From contig JBJEJA010000020.1 in assembly GCA_051877575.1 (NCBI GenBank), forward strand, positions 62,001 to 126,000: a stretch of DNA of 64,000 nucleotides. The letters are read 5' to 3'. The notes below the pieces were generated by a model. That model saw only the letters and a list, made by a program, of their open reading frames with translations. It did not search any database and was not told the origin of the DNA. Numbering within the stretch: the stretch's first letter is position 1; each line of letters opens with the position of its first letter. This document shows, piece by piece, positions 18,766 through 26,803 of this stretch. The translations under genes were made by a program, and so were the position numbers. The stretch is from UBA2882 sp051877575 (lineage in GTDB: Bacteria > Bacillota > Clostridia > Lachnospirales > Lachnospiraceae).

Positions 18766-20223
18766 TCAATGCATTTTTTGAAACCATACAGAGGAAACTT
18801 CCGGCTCTATTTTAAGATAGAAACCATCTATTTCCCCTGATAATTCATGATAGTGATATGTCAGCGGCATTGTAATAAATAAGGTATCTTCTTTTAATCC
18901 GCTTATTTTGAAAGTATCATAATGAAAATGTTCCATCGGAAGTTTCCACTGTTTATATAATAAGTAAAATTGATCGGTTTCTTTGATAACTTCCATCTTT
19001 CCATAAGCTTCATTATGAAAAATACCTGCATACTCATCATGTGAGTGGGATAACGCGGTTCCTTTTACCGCTTCTTCAGGCATCAGGTTCACTTCCCAGT
19101 TATGGACGGGACGATTAAAGTAATCGTCATACGGGTGGATTCTTTCTGCCCAGTCAATGTGAGGATATCCCAAAGCCGTATCTATAACGGTATATACCAT
19201 TTCATATAAAAACGGAGTACTTGGTCTGTGTTTATTGACCAAAAGCATCATTCCGAGATTTTTTTCGGGAATCATAATTTCAATAGAACAATATCCCTCA
19301 ATCTCTCCGCTGTGAAAAACAACCGGTAGCCCCCGGTAGAAAAACGTCTTCCATCCCATACCGTAGAATCCGTATTGAGGTGTTTCTTCGAAATTCCACG
19401 GACAGATATCCATATCCGCCACACCTTGATGCATCTCTTCCATAACTTTTTCGGAAAACAATCTTTTGCCTTGATATACACCTTTATCCAGATGCAATTG
19501 CAACCATTTCATCATCTCATCCACACAGGAATTGACTCCCGCTGCAGGCGCTCCCACATCCATTTCCCATCCGGGCATCTCTATCACATCTTTTCCTCGG
19601 ATCCTTTCAATATATCCGGTTGCAAAGTTACCATCTTTACGCATATCCCCAACCGTTAGGCAGCTTCTTTTCATTCCCAGAGGATCAAAGATTCTGGTCT
19701 GAACCAGTTCCTCCCACGTCTTTCCGCTGATCTTCTCTGCGATATGACCCAGCAAAGCGTAAATGACATTGCTATATTGCGTTGCGCTTCGAAACGGCTT
19801 ATTCGTTTCCAGATAACGCAGTCTATGCATAAACTCATCTCGGTCAATAGAGGGATCCGGCCACATGGCATCATGTCCCGCTAGTCCCGTTCTGTGATAG
19901 AGCATATCCCTGACAGTAACCTGGCTCGTTGCCACCTCATCCATCAAAGCAAAATCCGGAATATATTCTATGACCGGCCTGTCAAAATCCAATGTCCCTT
20001 CATCTACCAAGGATGCCAATACTGCAGATGTAAAGGATTTTGAGCAGGAGGCAATCCCACCCAGGGTTTCCGGTGTCATCGGTTTCTTTGTCGTTAAATT
20101 CCGGTATCCATATCCCTTTTCAAAGGCTATTTCTCCCTGGTAACATACGGCAATTGAAAAACCCGGGATATTCCAATAGTCCATCTCTTTTTTCACAAAA
20201 TCCGCTTTTAATAATTCCTGCAT
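18766..20223 (-). CDS. Serine hydrolase of the beta-lactamase (S12) family, copy 2
   Basis: A 485-residue paralogue of the protein at 6080-7537, alignable end to end without gaps by eye. The catalytic SxxK (SCSK, Ser59-Lys62), YSN and HSG motifs are all kept, so both copies should be active. Differences cluster in the C-terminal domain and around residues 370-400, which could alter substrate choice. No signal peptide is seen, so the protein should act in the cytoplasm on imported substrates. It lies between a cytidylate-kinase-like gene and an AraC relic. A weak AGAGAAG site precedes the ATG. Confidence 0.85.
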   Translation of the reverse strand: MQELLKADFVKKEMDYWNIPGFSIAVCYQGEIAFEKGYGYRNLTTKKPMTPETLGGIASCSKSFTSAVLASLVDEGTLDFDRPVIEYIPDFALMDEVATSQVTVRDMLYHRTGLAGHDAMWPDPSIDRDEFMHRLRYLETNKPFRSATQYSNVIYALLGHIAEKISGKTWEELVQTRIFDPLGMKRSCLTVGDMRKDGNFATGYIERIRGKDVIEMPGWEMDVGAPAAGVNSCVDEMMKWLQLHLDKGVYQGKRLFSEKVMEEMHQGVADMDICPWNFEETPQYGFYGMGWKTFFYRGLPVVFHSGEIEGYCSIEIMIPEKNLGMMLLVNKHRPSTPFLYEMVYTVIDTALGYPHIDWAERIHPYDDYFNRPVHNWEVNLMPEEAVKGTALSHSHDEYAGIFHNEAYGKMEVIKETDQFYLLYKQWKLPMEHFHYDTFKISGLKEDTLFITMPLTYHYHELSGEIDGFYLKIEPEVSSVWFQKMH

Positions 20224-20248
20224 ATAAACACTTCTCTTTACTTTTTAC

Positions 20249-20851
20249 TTATTTGCCGATAAACTTATCCTTCACAATCATTGCTATCAGATCCGCCGTT
20301 TTTTCCACTCCGAAGAAACTACTGTCGATCATCAGATTTTTGTTATTCACATCCGCCGGATAATAATTGGCATATTTTTTATGATACTGCTTTCTGGCTT
20401 TATCAATCTCAATGATCATCTTCATAGCCACATCCTTATCCATGCCCAGATATTTGACACAGTTTTCGATACGACTTTCAAAGGGTGCATATATATAAAT
20501 GTTCAGACATCGATCAAAATCCTTTAAAACATAATCAGCGCACCTGCCGACAATCACACAGGATTCCTTTTCCGCCAGATTTCGAATCAGCTCCGACTGT
20601 ACTTTAAAAATCTCATCCTGCCTGTCCTTCGAAAACCTCCCAAGCGGGAATTTCATTTTGGAATATGCACCACCTTGATTTTCTTCGGCTTTACTGATAA
20701 CAGAAAGTGGAAGATCCATCTTCTTTGCTGTTTCTTCCACAATATCTCTGTCATAAAATTCTATGTTTAATATTTCGGAAAGCTTTCTTGCAATGGGTCT
20801 TCCCATACTCCCGAACTCACGTGTAATGGTAACAGTATACTTTTCTGTCAT
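20249..20851 (-). CDS. Cytidylate kinase-like family protein
   Basis: A 200-residue protein of the cytidylate-kinase-like family that is common in Clostridia. The N-terminal TITREFGSMGRPIARKLSE is the usual degenerate P-loop region of this group, followed by FYDRDIVEETAKK and CVIVGRCADYVLKD. It is not the housekeeping Cmk, which has a canonical GxxGxGKS loop. Function is unknown. The ORF is open further upstream, but the ATG at 20851 has a GGAGAGAGGGA site. It lies 25 bases upstream of the S12 hydrolase gene and is probably co-transcribed. It is divergent from the Lrp-type regulator. Confidence 0.8.
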   Translation of the reverse strand: MTEKYTVTITREFGSMGRPIARKLSEILNIEFYDRDIVEETAKKMDLPLSVISKAEENQGGAYSKMKFPLGRFSKDRQDEIFKVQSELIRNLAEKESCVIVGRCADYVLKDFDRCLNIYIYAPFESRIENCVKYLGMDKDVAMKMIIEIDKARKQYHKKYANYYPADVNNKNLMIDSSFFGVEKTADLIAMIVKDKFIGK

Positions 20852-21008
20852 AATATTCCCTCTCTCCTCTATAATGCAAAATGGCACATAAAGCGTATTT
20901 ATACCTCTTTGTGTGCCTTGTTTGCTTTTATAATATAGTTTTTTCTCAAAGTCGTATTGTAAAAAACGAACTATCCCTGTCACATACAGACTTATTCCAC
21001 CGTTATAC

Positions 21009-21037
21009 TTGCCCAAGCGGACGAAAAAGTGTATAAT
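21009..21037 (+). promoter_or_regulatory. Candidate sigma-A promoter of the Lrp/AsnC gene
   Basis: TTGCCC (21009-21014), 17-base spacer, perfect TATAAT (21032-21037), about 30 bases before the start at 21067. It lies in the divergent region with the cytidylate-kinase-like gene. Confidence 0.65.
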
Positions 21038-21066
21038 GCAATCCGACCAAACGAAAGGTGATGACC

Positions 21067-21528
21067 ATGGATAAAAATGATTATGAAATACTAAAGTTGT
21101 TAAAGAAAAACGCACGGACAAAAGCTTCTTCTATCAGTTCCCAAATCAATATGTCTGTATCTTCTGTTCTCGATCGTATCAAAAAATTGGAGAATTCAGG
21201 CACTATTATGGGGTACACCGCTATTTTAAACGAAAAAGCCCTTGGAAATGATGTTACTGCTCTAATGGAAGTGACGCTGGAGCATCCAAAATATTACGAT
21301 TCATTCACGCAAGCCGTTTCCCGACACCCTAATATTGTGGATTGCTATTATTTAACGGGTGATTACGATTTTAATTTAAAAATCTGCTGTGCTTCTTCCT
21401 CTCAGCTGGAAGAGGTTCATCGCACGATCAAAAGCTTAAGCGGAGTTTCATCCACCAAAACGCATTTCGTTTTGAAAGAAGTCAAAAACATATATTGTTC
21501 CGAATTAACCGGAAAAAATACGGTTTAA
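21067..21528 (+). CDS. Lrp/AsnC family transcriptional regulator
   Basis: A 153-residue regulator. The N-terminal winged helix-turn-helix starts MDKNDYEILKLLKKNAR and includes SSISSQINMSVSSVLDRIKKLE; the C-terminal RAM (ligand-binding) domain has the YYLTGDYDFNLKI segment. Lrp/AsnC proteins bind amino acids and control amino-acid metabolism, so it may sense a substrate or product of the flanking D-amino-acid genes (inference). The ATG at 21067 is chosen over 21058/21061 because of the AAAGGTGA site. A strong terminator follows. Confidence 0.9.
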   Translation: MDKNDYEILKLLKKNARTKASSISSQINMSVSSVLDRIKKLENSGTIMGYTAILNEKALGNDVTALMEVTLEHPKYYDSFTQAVSRHPNIVDCYYLTGDYDFNLKICCASSSQLEEVHRTIKSLSGVSSTKTHFVLKEVKNIYCSELTGKNTV

Positions 21529-21652
21529 CCGGCTCCTCTTTTCTTTTTTTCGAATTTTTTATTGCTTTTTTGTTCTTTTATAAAAAAAATTGCATTTTTT
21601 CTTTTTGGATATTGCATTTTTTTCAATTTGGCGTAAAATTCATTTCAAATGA

Positions 21653-21705
21653 AACAGTTTGTCAGACAAAGATGTCTTCTTTGTCTTGCAGACTGTTTTT
21701 TTATT
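21653..21705 (+). terminator. Long intrinsic terminator between the Lrp gene and the 5-oxoprolinase operon
   Basis: A roughly 20-base-pair stem with few mismatches (left arm from 21653, right arm ending 21698) is followed by a run of T's. It ends 60 bases before the transaminase start at 21768, so it may also act as an attenuator for that operon. The 21529-21652 stretch before it is very T-rich and otherwise featureless. Confidence 0.8.
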
Positions 21706-21767
21706 TCTATTAATCAATGTCACAGATGAAAATGTTGACAGCCAAAACAGAAAAAGGAGAAAACATT

Positions 21768-22607
21768 ATGGAAAATCTTGGTTACTACAACGGAAAATTC
21801 GGTCCTTTGGATGAAATGACTATTCCAATGAATGACAGGGTTCATTGGTTTGGCGACGGTGTATATGATGCAGGTCCATGCAGAAATTATCATATTTTTG
21901 CCATTGATGAGCACATTGACCGTTTTTTTAACAGCGCTGCTCTTTTGGATATCGTAATGCCTGTTACAAAACAGGAATTAAAAGATCTGTTAAATGATCT
22001 TGTCAAAAAAGTCGATACGGGTGATTTATTCGTTTATTTCCAGGTTACAAGAGGAACCGGAATCCGGAATCACGCCTACACGGAAGGTCCCGGAAATCTC
22101 TGGGTAATGTTGAAACCGGAAACCATTTCCGACGGTATTGAACCGATCAAGCTGATCACTGTGGAGGATACACGGTTTTACCACTGCAACATCAAGACAT
22201 TAAACCTGATCCCTTCTGTTTTGGCAACAGAAAAAGCCAAACGCGCCGGATGTCAGGAAGCTGTATTATACAGACCGGGCGGACGAGTAACAGAATGCGC
22301 CCACAGCAATGTACATATTATCAAAGACGGAAAGCTATATACCGCTCCCACAGATAACCTGATCTTACCCGGTATCGCCAGAGCACATTTGATCAAAAAA
22401 TGCAAGGAATTAGGCATTGCAGTCAGCGAAACACCATATTCATTAAATGATCTGTTTACAGCCGAAGAAGTTCTGGTCACAAGTTCCAGCAACTTATGTC
22501 TCCATGCATGCGAGATCGACGGAAAACCGGTGGGCGGCAAGCAGCCCGAAATGCTGGAAAAAATCCGGAAAGCTTTGATGGATGAATTTATGGAAGCAAC
22601 AAATTAA
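21768..22607 (+). CDS. Class IV aminotransferase, D-amino-acid transaminase-like, copy 2
   Basis: A 279-residue paralogue of the protein at 17727-18578, sharing the opening ENLGYYNGKFGPLDEM. It keeps the Schiff-base lysine (HCNIKTLNLIPS), the PLP glutamate (VTECAHSNVHI) and the D-amino-acid transaminase Arg-x-His pair (TRGTGIRNH). Position as first gene of the pxp/D-glutamate cyclase operon suggests it channels amino groups into D-glutamate. The ATG at 21768 has an AAAGGAGA site; an in-frame ATG further upstream lacks one. 23 bases separate it from pxpB. Confidence 0.82.
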   Translation: MENLGYYNGKFGPLDEMTIPMNDRVHWFGDGVYDAGPCRNYHIFAIDEHIDRFFNSAALLDIVMPVTKQELKDLLNDLVKKVDTGDLFVYFQVTRGTGIRNHAYTEGPGNLWVMLKPETISDGIEPIKLITVEDTRFYHCNIKTLNLIPSVLATEKAKRAGCQEAVLYRPGGRVTECAHSNVHIIKDGKLYTAPTDNLILPGIARAHLIKKCKELGIAVSETPYSLNDLFTAEEVLVTSSSNLCLHACEIDGKPVGGKQPEMLEKIRKALMDEFMEATN

Positions 22608-22630
22608 ACGGACATTTGGGAGCGATCTTT

Positions 22631-23395
22631 ATGCCAGAAATGCAATTTTACCCTGCCGGAGACAATGCACTGGTCATCGAATTCGGCAGCATCATTGATG
22701 AAGCAATCAATCAAAAAGTTCATAACCTTGCTGCTTTGATCACGGCATCGGATATCAGAGGCGTAACGGAATTATTGCCTACTTTTCGCTCCCTGATGGT
22801 GTATTATGATGCATCGGTTGTCACATACGGCAAATTAAAATCCATTCTGGAAAACTTACATCCGGATACGGATACAGGCATGGGCAGTCAAAAAATCATT
22901 CATCTGATTCCCTGCTGTTATGGGGCGAGATTCGGTGTTGATCTACATGATATGGAAGCGCTTACAGGCCTGACGAGAGAAGAAATCATTTCTATTCACA
23001 GCAGCGTGGATTATAAAATCTACATGTTGGGATTTCTTCCGGGATTCGTATATCTGGGCGGACTTGATAAGCGGATTGAAGCTCCGCGATTACAAACTCC
23101 CCGGGTTAAGATCAATCCCGGCAGCGTGGGAATCGGCGGAAATCAGACAGGTGTATATCCGCTGGCTTCCCCCGGAGGCTGGAGACTGATCGGCGGTACT
23201 CCCGTGGATTTTTACGATCCTGACAGGGAAGACCCCATCCTATGCAAAGCCGGTGAATATATCCGCTTTGTCCCGATTACGATAGATGACTACTACGATA
23301 TTCGTCATTCGGTCATTCGAAAGTCATATACCCCGGAAGTGATCGCAGAGGCGGGTTCGGCTCACGACACAAACAAAGGAGGAAGCGGACTATGA
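22631..23395 (+). CDS. pxpB: 5-oxoprolinase subunit PxpB (KipI family)
   Basis: A 254-residue protein of the KipI/allophanate hydrolase subunit 1 family, marked by the N-terminal FYPAGDNALVIEFG, the central YMLGFLPGFVYLGGLD and the GSVGIGGNQTGVYPLASPGGW motif. With PxpA and PxpC it forms the ATP-dependent bacterial 5-oxoprolinase (5-oxo-L-proline to L-glutamate). The ATG at 22631 has a GGGAG site 8 bases upstream; a TTG at 22616 is the alternative. It overlaps pxpC by four bases (ATGA). Confidence 0.92.
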   Translation: MPEMQFYPAGDNALVIEFGSIIDEAINQKVHNLAALITASDIRGVTELLPTFRSLMVYYDASVVTYGKLKSILENLHPDTDTGMGSQKIIHLIPCCYGARFGVDLHDMEALTGLTREEIISIHSSVDYKIYMLGFLPGFVYLGGLDKRIEAPRLQTPRVKINPGSVGIGGNQTGVYPLASPGGWRLIGGTPVDFYDPDREDPILCKAGEYIRFVPITIDDYYDIRHSVIRKSYTPEVIAEAGSAHDTNKGGSGL

Positions 23396-24306
23396 GTTTT
23401 CAGGTAATAACGGCCGGTCCTCTCAGCACGATACAGGATAAAGGACGTTTTGGTTATCAGCAATTCGGCATCGGCACAAACGGTGTCATGGATCAGGATG
23501 CCTATCAGACGGCAAATCAATTGTTGGAAAATCAGGGAAACGAAGCCGTCATAGAAACCACTTTGTTTGGACCCACACTGACCTTTGATGCTCCATGTAT
23601 CTGTGTGATTACCGGTGCGGATATCCGCCCTTTACTGGATGATCTTCCCATAAAAATGTACCATCCGTTTTATATCAAAGCCGGTCAGACATTAACCACC
23701 GCAATGGCTGTAAACGGATGCCGGAGCTATATTGCATTCAAAGGCGGAATCAATGTTCCCATATTGATGAACAGCCGATCAACAAATTTAAAATGTCATA
23801 TGGGAGGCTTTCAAGGACGCGCATTGCAAAACGGCGATAGCATTTCTCTGTTTTCGGATGATCCGGATATTGCCCGTACCATTTCCGAGCATTCACCGAT
23901 ATTGTCAAAATTCGCACCGGAAGTCCGCTTTGATACCGATGTGACCATTCGCGTTATCGAAGGACCTCAGGACAGTTATTTTACGGAAAAGGGAAAGTAC
24001 GAATTTTATCACGGGCATTATGAAGTGACTCCCGAAAGCGACCGGATGGGATATCGCCTGGAAGGGCCTGCCATTGAAAACAGAAACGGCGTTGATATCG
24101 TCTCCGACGGCATCGCGTCAGGGTCCATTCAGGTACCGTCCAACGGCAAGCCAATCATTCTTTTATCCGACAGACAGACAACAGGCGGTTATGCCAAAAT
24201 TGCCACTGTCATTTCAAAAGATCTTCCAAAACTTGCCCAGCTTAAACCCGGCGATCATATAAGATTTCAAAAAATCACAGTTGAAGAAGCGCAAAATTTA
24301 AGTTGA
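23392..24306 (+). CDS. pxpC: 5-oxoprolinase subunit PxpC (KipA family)
   Basis: A 304-residue biotin-dependent-carboxyltransferase-like protein (KipA, allophanate hydrolase subunit 2 family). Recognisable segments are TIQDKGRFGYQQFGIGTNGVMD near the start (shown here in part), the ITGAD motif, AFKGGINVP and SDGIASGSIQVPSNGKPI-like sequence near the end. It partners PxpB and PxpA. It overlaps pxpB at its start by four bases and its stop overlaps the next open frame, showing tight operon packing. Confidence 0.92.
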   Translation: MSFQVITAGPLSTIQDKGRFGYQQFGIGTNGVMDQDAYQTANQLLENQGNEAVIETTLFGPTLTFDAPCICVITGADIRPLLDDLPIKMYHPFYIKAGQTLTTAMAVNGCRSYIAFKGGINVPILMNSRSTNLKCHMGGFQGRALQNGDSISLFSDDPDIARTISEHSPILSKFAPEVRFDTDVTIRVIEGPQDSYFTEKGKYEFYHGHYEVTPESDRMGYRLEGPAIENRNGVDIVSDGIASGSIQVPSNGKPIILLSDRQTTGGYAKIATVISKDLPKLAQLKPGDHIRFQKITVEEAQNLS

Positions 24307-24344
24307 TTAAAAACATTATAAATTCATATCCGGGAGGTAAAAAA

Positions 24345-25130
24345 ATGGATTATACACATGAAAGCCCGGCAGTTGTCCGGCAACTTATCAGAGAAGGAAA
24401 AATAACAGGTCCCACTGCCGGCATGTGCGCCGGCTATGCACAGGCAAATCTTGCAATTATGCCTAAAGATCTGGCCTATGATTTTTTATTATTTACGCAG
24501 AGAAATCCCCGCTCCTGCCCTGTTTTGGAAGTCAGTGATGTGGGGAGCCGCAAATTACATGAGATCGCCAAAGATGCAGATATTGCAACGGACATTCCCA
24601 AATACCGCATCTACGAACATGGTGTGATGACGGGGGAATATACCGACGTTTCCGAATTTTGGCGAGAAGATCTGGTCAGCTTTTTGATCGGATGCAGTTT
24701 CTCCTTTGAGTCTGAATTACTGGAAACGGATATTCCCGTCAGACATATTGAGGAAGGTTGCAATGTCCCCATGTATTTAACGAATATCCCCTGTACGCCT
24801 GCCGGAGTTTTTTCCGGCAATATGGTAGTCAGCATGAGACCTCTGCCCTATGATCAGATCGTCAAATCCGTTCTGGTAACGGGAGCCATGCCAAAGGTTC
24901 ATGGAGCTCCCATTCACATCGGCGATCCATCTGTCATCGGCATTCGGGATATCAACAAGCCCGATTTTGGCGATATGGTTACCATTCGCCCCGGTGAGGT
25001 TCCCGTATTCTGGCCCTGCGGTGTCACTCCTCAGGCTGTCGTCATGAATACAAAACCGGATTTTGTCATTACCCATGCCCCGGGCCATATGTTGATCACA
25101 GATATAAAAAATGTCAGTCTGAAATATTAA
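24345..25130 (+). CDS. DUF1445 putative hydro-lyase (N-half homologue of D-glutamate cyclase)
   Basis: A 261-residue protein of the DUF1445 (YcsI, putative hydro-lyase) family: VRQLIREGKITGPTAGM at the start, GYAQANLAIMPKDLAYDFLL, the central FLIGCSFSFE and the HIGDPSVIGI segment. Bacillus subtilis keeps ycsI with the pxp/kip genes. The mammalian mitochondrial D-glutamate cyclase (DGLUCY) combines a DUF1445 region with a DUF4392 region, and the DUF4392 part is encoded here separately at 25941-26774. The ATG at 24345 has a CGGGAGG site. Activity of the bacterial form is inferred. Confidence 0.88.
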   Translation: MDYTHESPAVVRQLIREGKITGPTAGMCAGYAQANLAIMPKDLAYDFLLFTQRNPRSCPVLEVSDVGSRKLHEIAKDADIATDIPKYRIYEHGVMTGEYTDVSEFWREDLVSFLIGCSFSFESELLETDIPVRHIEEGCNVPMYLTNIPCTPAGVFSGNMVVSMRPLPYDQIVKSVLVTGAMPKVHGAPIHIGDPSVIGIRDINKPDFGDMVTIRPGEVPVFWPCGVTPQAVVMNTKPDFVITHAPGHMLITDIKNVSLKY

Positions 25131-25144
25131 AGGAGGGTTCGTTA

Positions 25145-25918
25145 ATGAAAAAAGTGGATTTAAACTGCGACTTGGGAGAAAGCTTCGGAAATTATAAACT
25201 GGGATTGGACGAAACAGTCATCACATATATTTCTTCCGCAAATATCGCCTGCGGCTTCCATGCTTCGGACCCTCTGGTCATGGCTAAAACCGTTGCAATG
25301 GCCAAAGAAAACCACGTCAGCGTCGGAGCACATCCGGGCTATCCGGATCTGGTCGGTTTCGGGAGGCGCAACATGGACGTCTCTCCTAAAGAAGTAAAGG
25401 CAATGGTTCAATATCAGATTGGTGCCCTGACAGCTTTCTGCCGCGCCAACGGTGTATCGCTGGAGCATGTCAAGCCTCACGGTGCAATGTACAACATGGC
25501 CGGAAAGGACGATGAGTTAGCAATGGCTATCTGCGAGGGTATCTATGAAATTGATCCCAATTTAATTTTACTTGGCTTATCCGGCAGCCGGTTGCTTTCG
25601 GCCGCAGATAAGATCGGTTTAAAATCTGCCCGGGAAGTTTTTGCGGATCGCGCCTATGAAGAAGATGGCTCTTTGGTTGCACGTTCAAAAGACGGTGCCG
25701 TAATCACAGATGAAAATATTGCTATCGATCGCGTTGTTTCTATGGTAAAATACGGAAAAGTAACTGCCATCACCGGAAAAGAGATATCCGTAACGGCAGA
25801 TTCTATTTGTGTTCACGGAGACGGCATCAAAGCTGTGGAATTTGTCAAAAAAATCAGAGAACGCCTGACTTTGGAAGGCATTGAAATTGCTCCTATCCGG
25901 GAAGTCATTTCACACTAA
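25145..25918 (+). CDS. pxpA: 5-oxoprolinase subunit PxpA (LamB/YcsF family)
   Basis: A 257-residue LamB/YcsF protein with the hallmark VDLNCDLGESFG start, the ANIACGFHASDP motif, GAHPGYPD and VKPHGAMYN, and C-terminal SICVHGD. It supplies the third subunit of the 5-oxoprolinase together with PxpB and PxpC. An AAAGGAGGG site precedes the ATG and only 14 bases separate it from the DUF1445 gene. It is placed between the two D-glutamate cyclase halves. Confidence 0.93.
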   Translation: MKKVDLNCDLGESFGNYKLGLDETVITYISSANIACGFHASDPLVMAKTVAMAKENHVSVGAHPGYPDLVGFGRRNMDVSPKEVKAMVQYQIGALTAFCRANGVSLEHVKPHGAMYNMAGKDDELAMAICEGIYEIDPNLILLGLSGSRLLSAADKIGLKSAREVFADRAYEEDGSLVARSKDGAVITDENIAIDRVVSMVKYGKVTAITGKEISVTADSICVHGDGIKAVEFVKKIRERLTLEGIEIAPIREVISH

Positions 25919-25940
25919 TTCAAAAGAAGGAAGTAGAATC

Positions 25941-26774
25941 ATGAACGCAGAGAAAATCGAAGATATCGTATTAAGATATTCCAAAAGAGGCATGAATATT
26001 TTAAGAAATACCATGCCAAACGATTATTGTAAGGAAGCGGCTGAAATGATCTTATGCTGGCCCAAAGGGACTGTCTTTCTGACCACAGGTTTTTTTGTGG
26101 GCGGCTTTGCCGAAACAGACGGTCCGGTGGGAACGGTAACCCTGGCCTCCGCCCTAAAAACACTGGGCTATCATCCTGTTATCATTACCGACATTTTTTG
26201 TAAGGGTTTTTTTGAACCGGAACATTTTGATGTGATCTATATGGATCTTAGCACAGACCGGAAATATTGTGAAAATTTACTGCAAGATTACAGCCCCGTA
26301 GGCTTAATCTCCATTGAAAGATGCGGGAAAAATATAAACAACGATTACGCCAATATGAGAGGCATCTCCATTGCCGATCATACTGCCCCCATCGACTGCC
26401 TGTTTGAGCTGGCTCTTGGCAACATTCCCACAATCGGCATCGGCGACGGCGGGAACGAAATCGGCATGGGCAATATGGCTACACTTATTACCGAACGGCT
26501 TGCACTTGTCCCCTGTAAGGTCTGTGTGGACCAGTTGGTTATTGCAACCGTTTCCAATTGGGGCGCATATGCCATCACTGCCTATCTGGCTATTCTGACG
26601 GGGCAGGATGTATTTCCCACTTTTCAGAAAGTCCGTGATTATATCAAAATGACGGTTGATCTGGGCAGTGTAGACGGCGTAACGAAAGAGCATATTGTAG
26701 GCGTAGACGGTTTCTCCATGAAAATTGAAGAAGAAATCATTACATCCTTGCAGCATGCAATCGCCGAAAACTGA
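25941..26774 (+). CDS. DUF4392 protein (C-half homologue of D-glutamate cyclase)
   Basis: A 277-residue protein that matches the DUF4392 domain found at the C-terminus of mitochondrial D-glutamate cyclase, which converts D-glutamate to 5-oxo-D-proline. Segments consistent with it are FLTTGFFVGGFAETDGPVG near residue 40, SIERCGKN, and the Gly-rich TIGIGDGGNEIGMGNM. The reading frame is open from 25881, but the ATG at 25941 has an AGAAGGAAG site. It is the last gene of the pxp operon; the metA gene follows on the other strand after 29 bases. Confidence 0.85.
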   Translation: MNAEKIEDIVLRYSKRGMNILRNTMPNDYCKEAAEMILCWPKGTVFLTTGFFVGGFAETDGPVGTVTLASALKTLGYHPVIITDIFCKGFFEPEHFDVIYMDLSTDRKYCENLLQDYSPVGLISIERCGKNINNDYANMRGISIADHTAPIDCLFELALGNIPTIGIGDGGNEIGMGNMATLITERLALVPCKVCVDQLVIATVSNWGAYAITAYLAILTGQDVFPTFQKVRDYIKMTVDLGSVDGVTKEHIVGVDGFSMKIEEEIITSLQHAIAEN

Positions 26775-26803
26775 TACAGCCGCTTACTCTTACGGCTCCG
26801 ATC

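Noticed and set aside
21653..21705. Riboswitch in the leader of the pxp operon
   Set aside because: The structure is a plain long hairpin with a T-run; no conserved riboswitch sequence or T-box motif was found.
23392..24306. Urea carboxylase/allophanate hydrolase subunit
   Set aside because: PxpB/PxpC belong to the same superfamily, but the company of a YcsF-type PxpA identifies 5-oxoprolinase.
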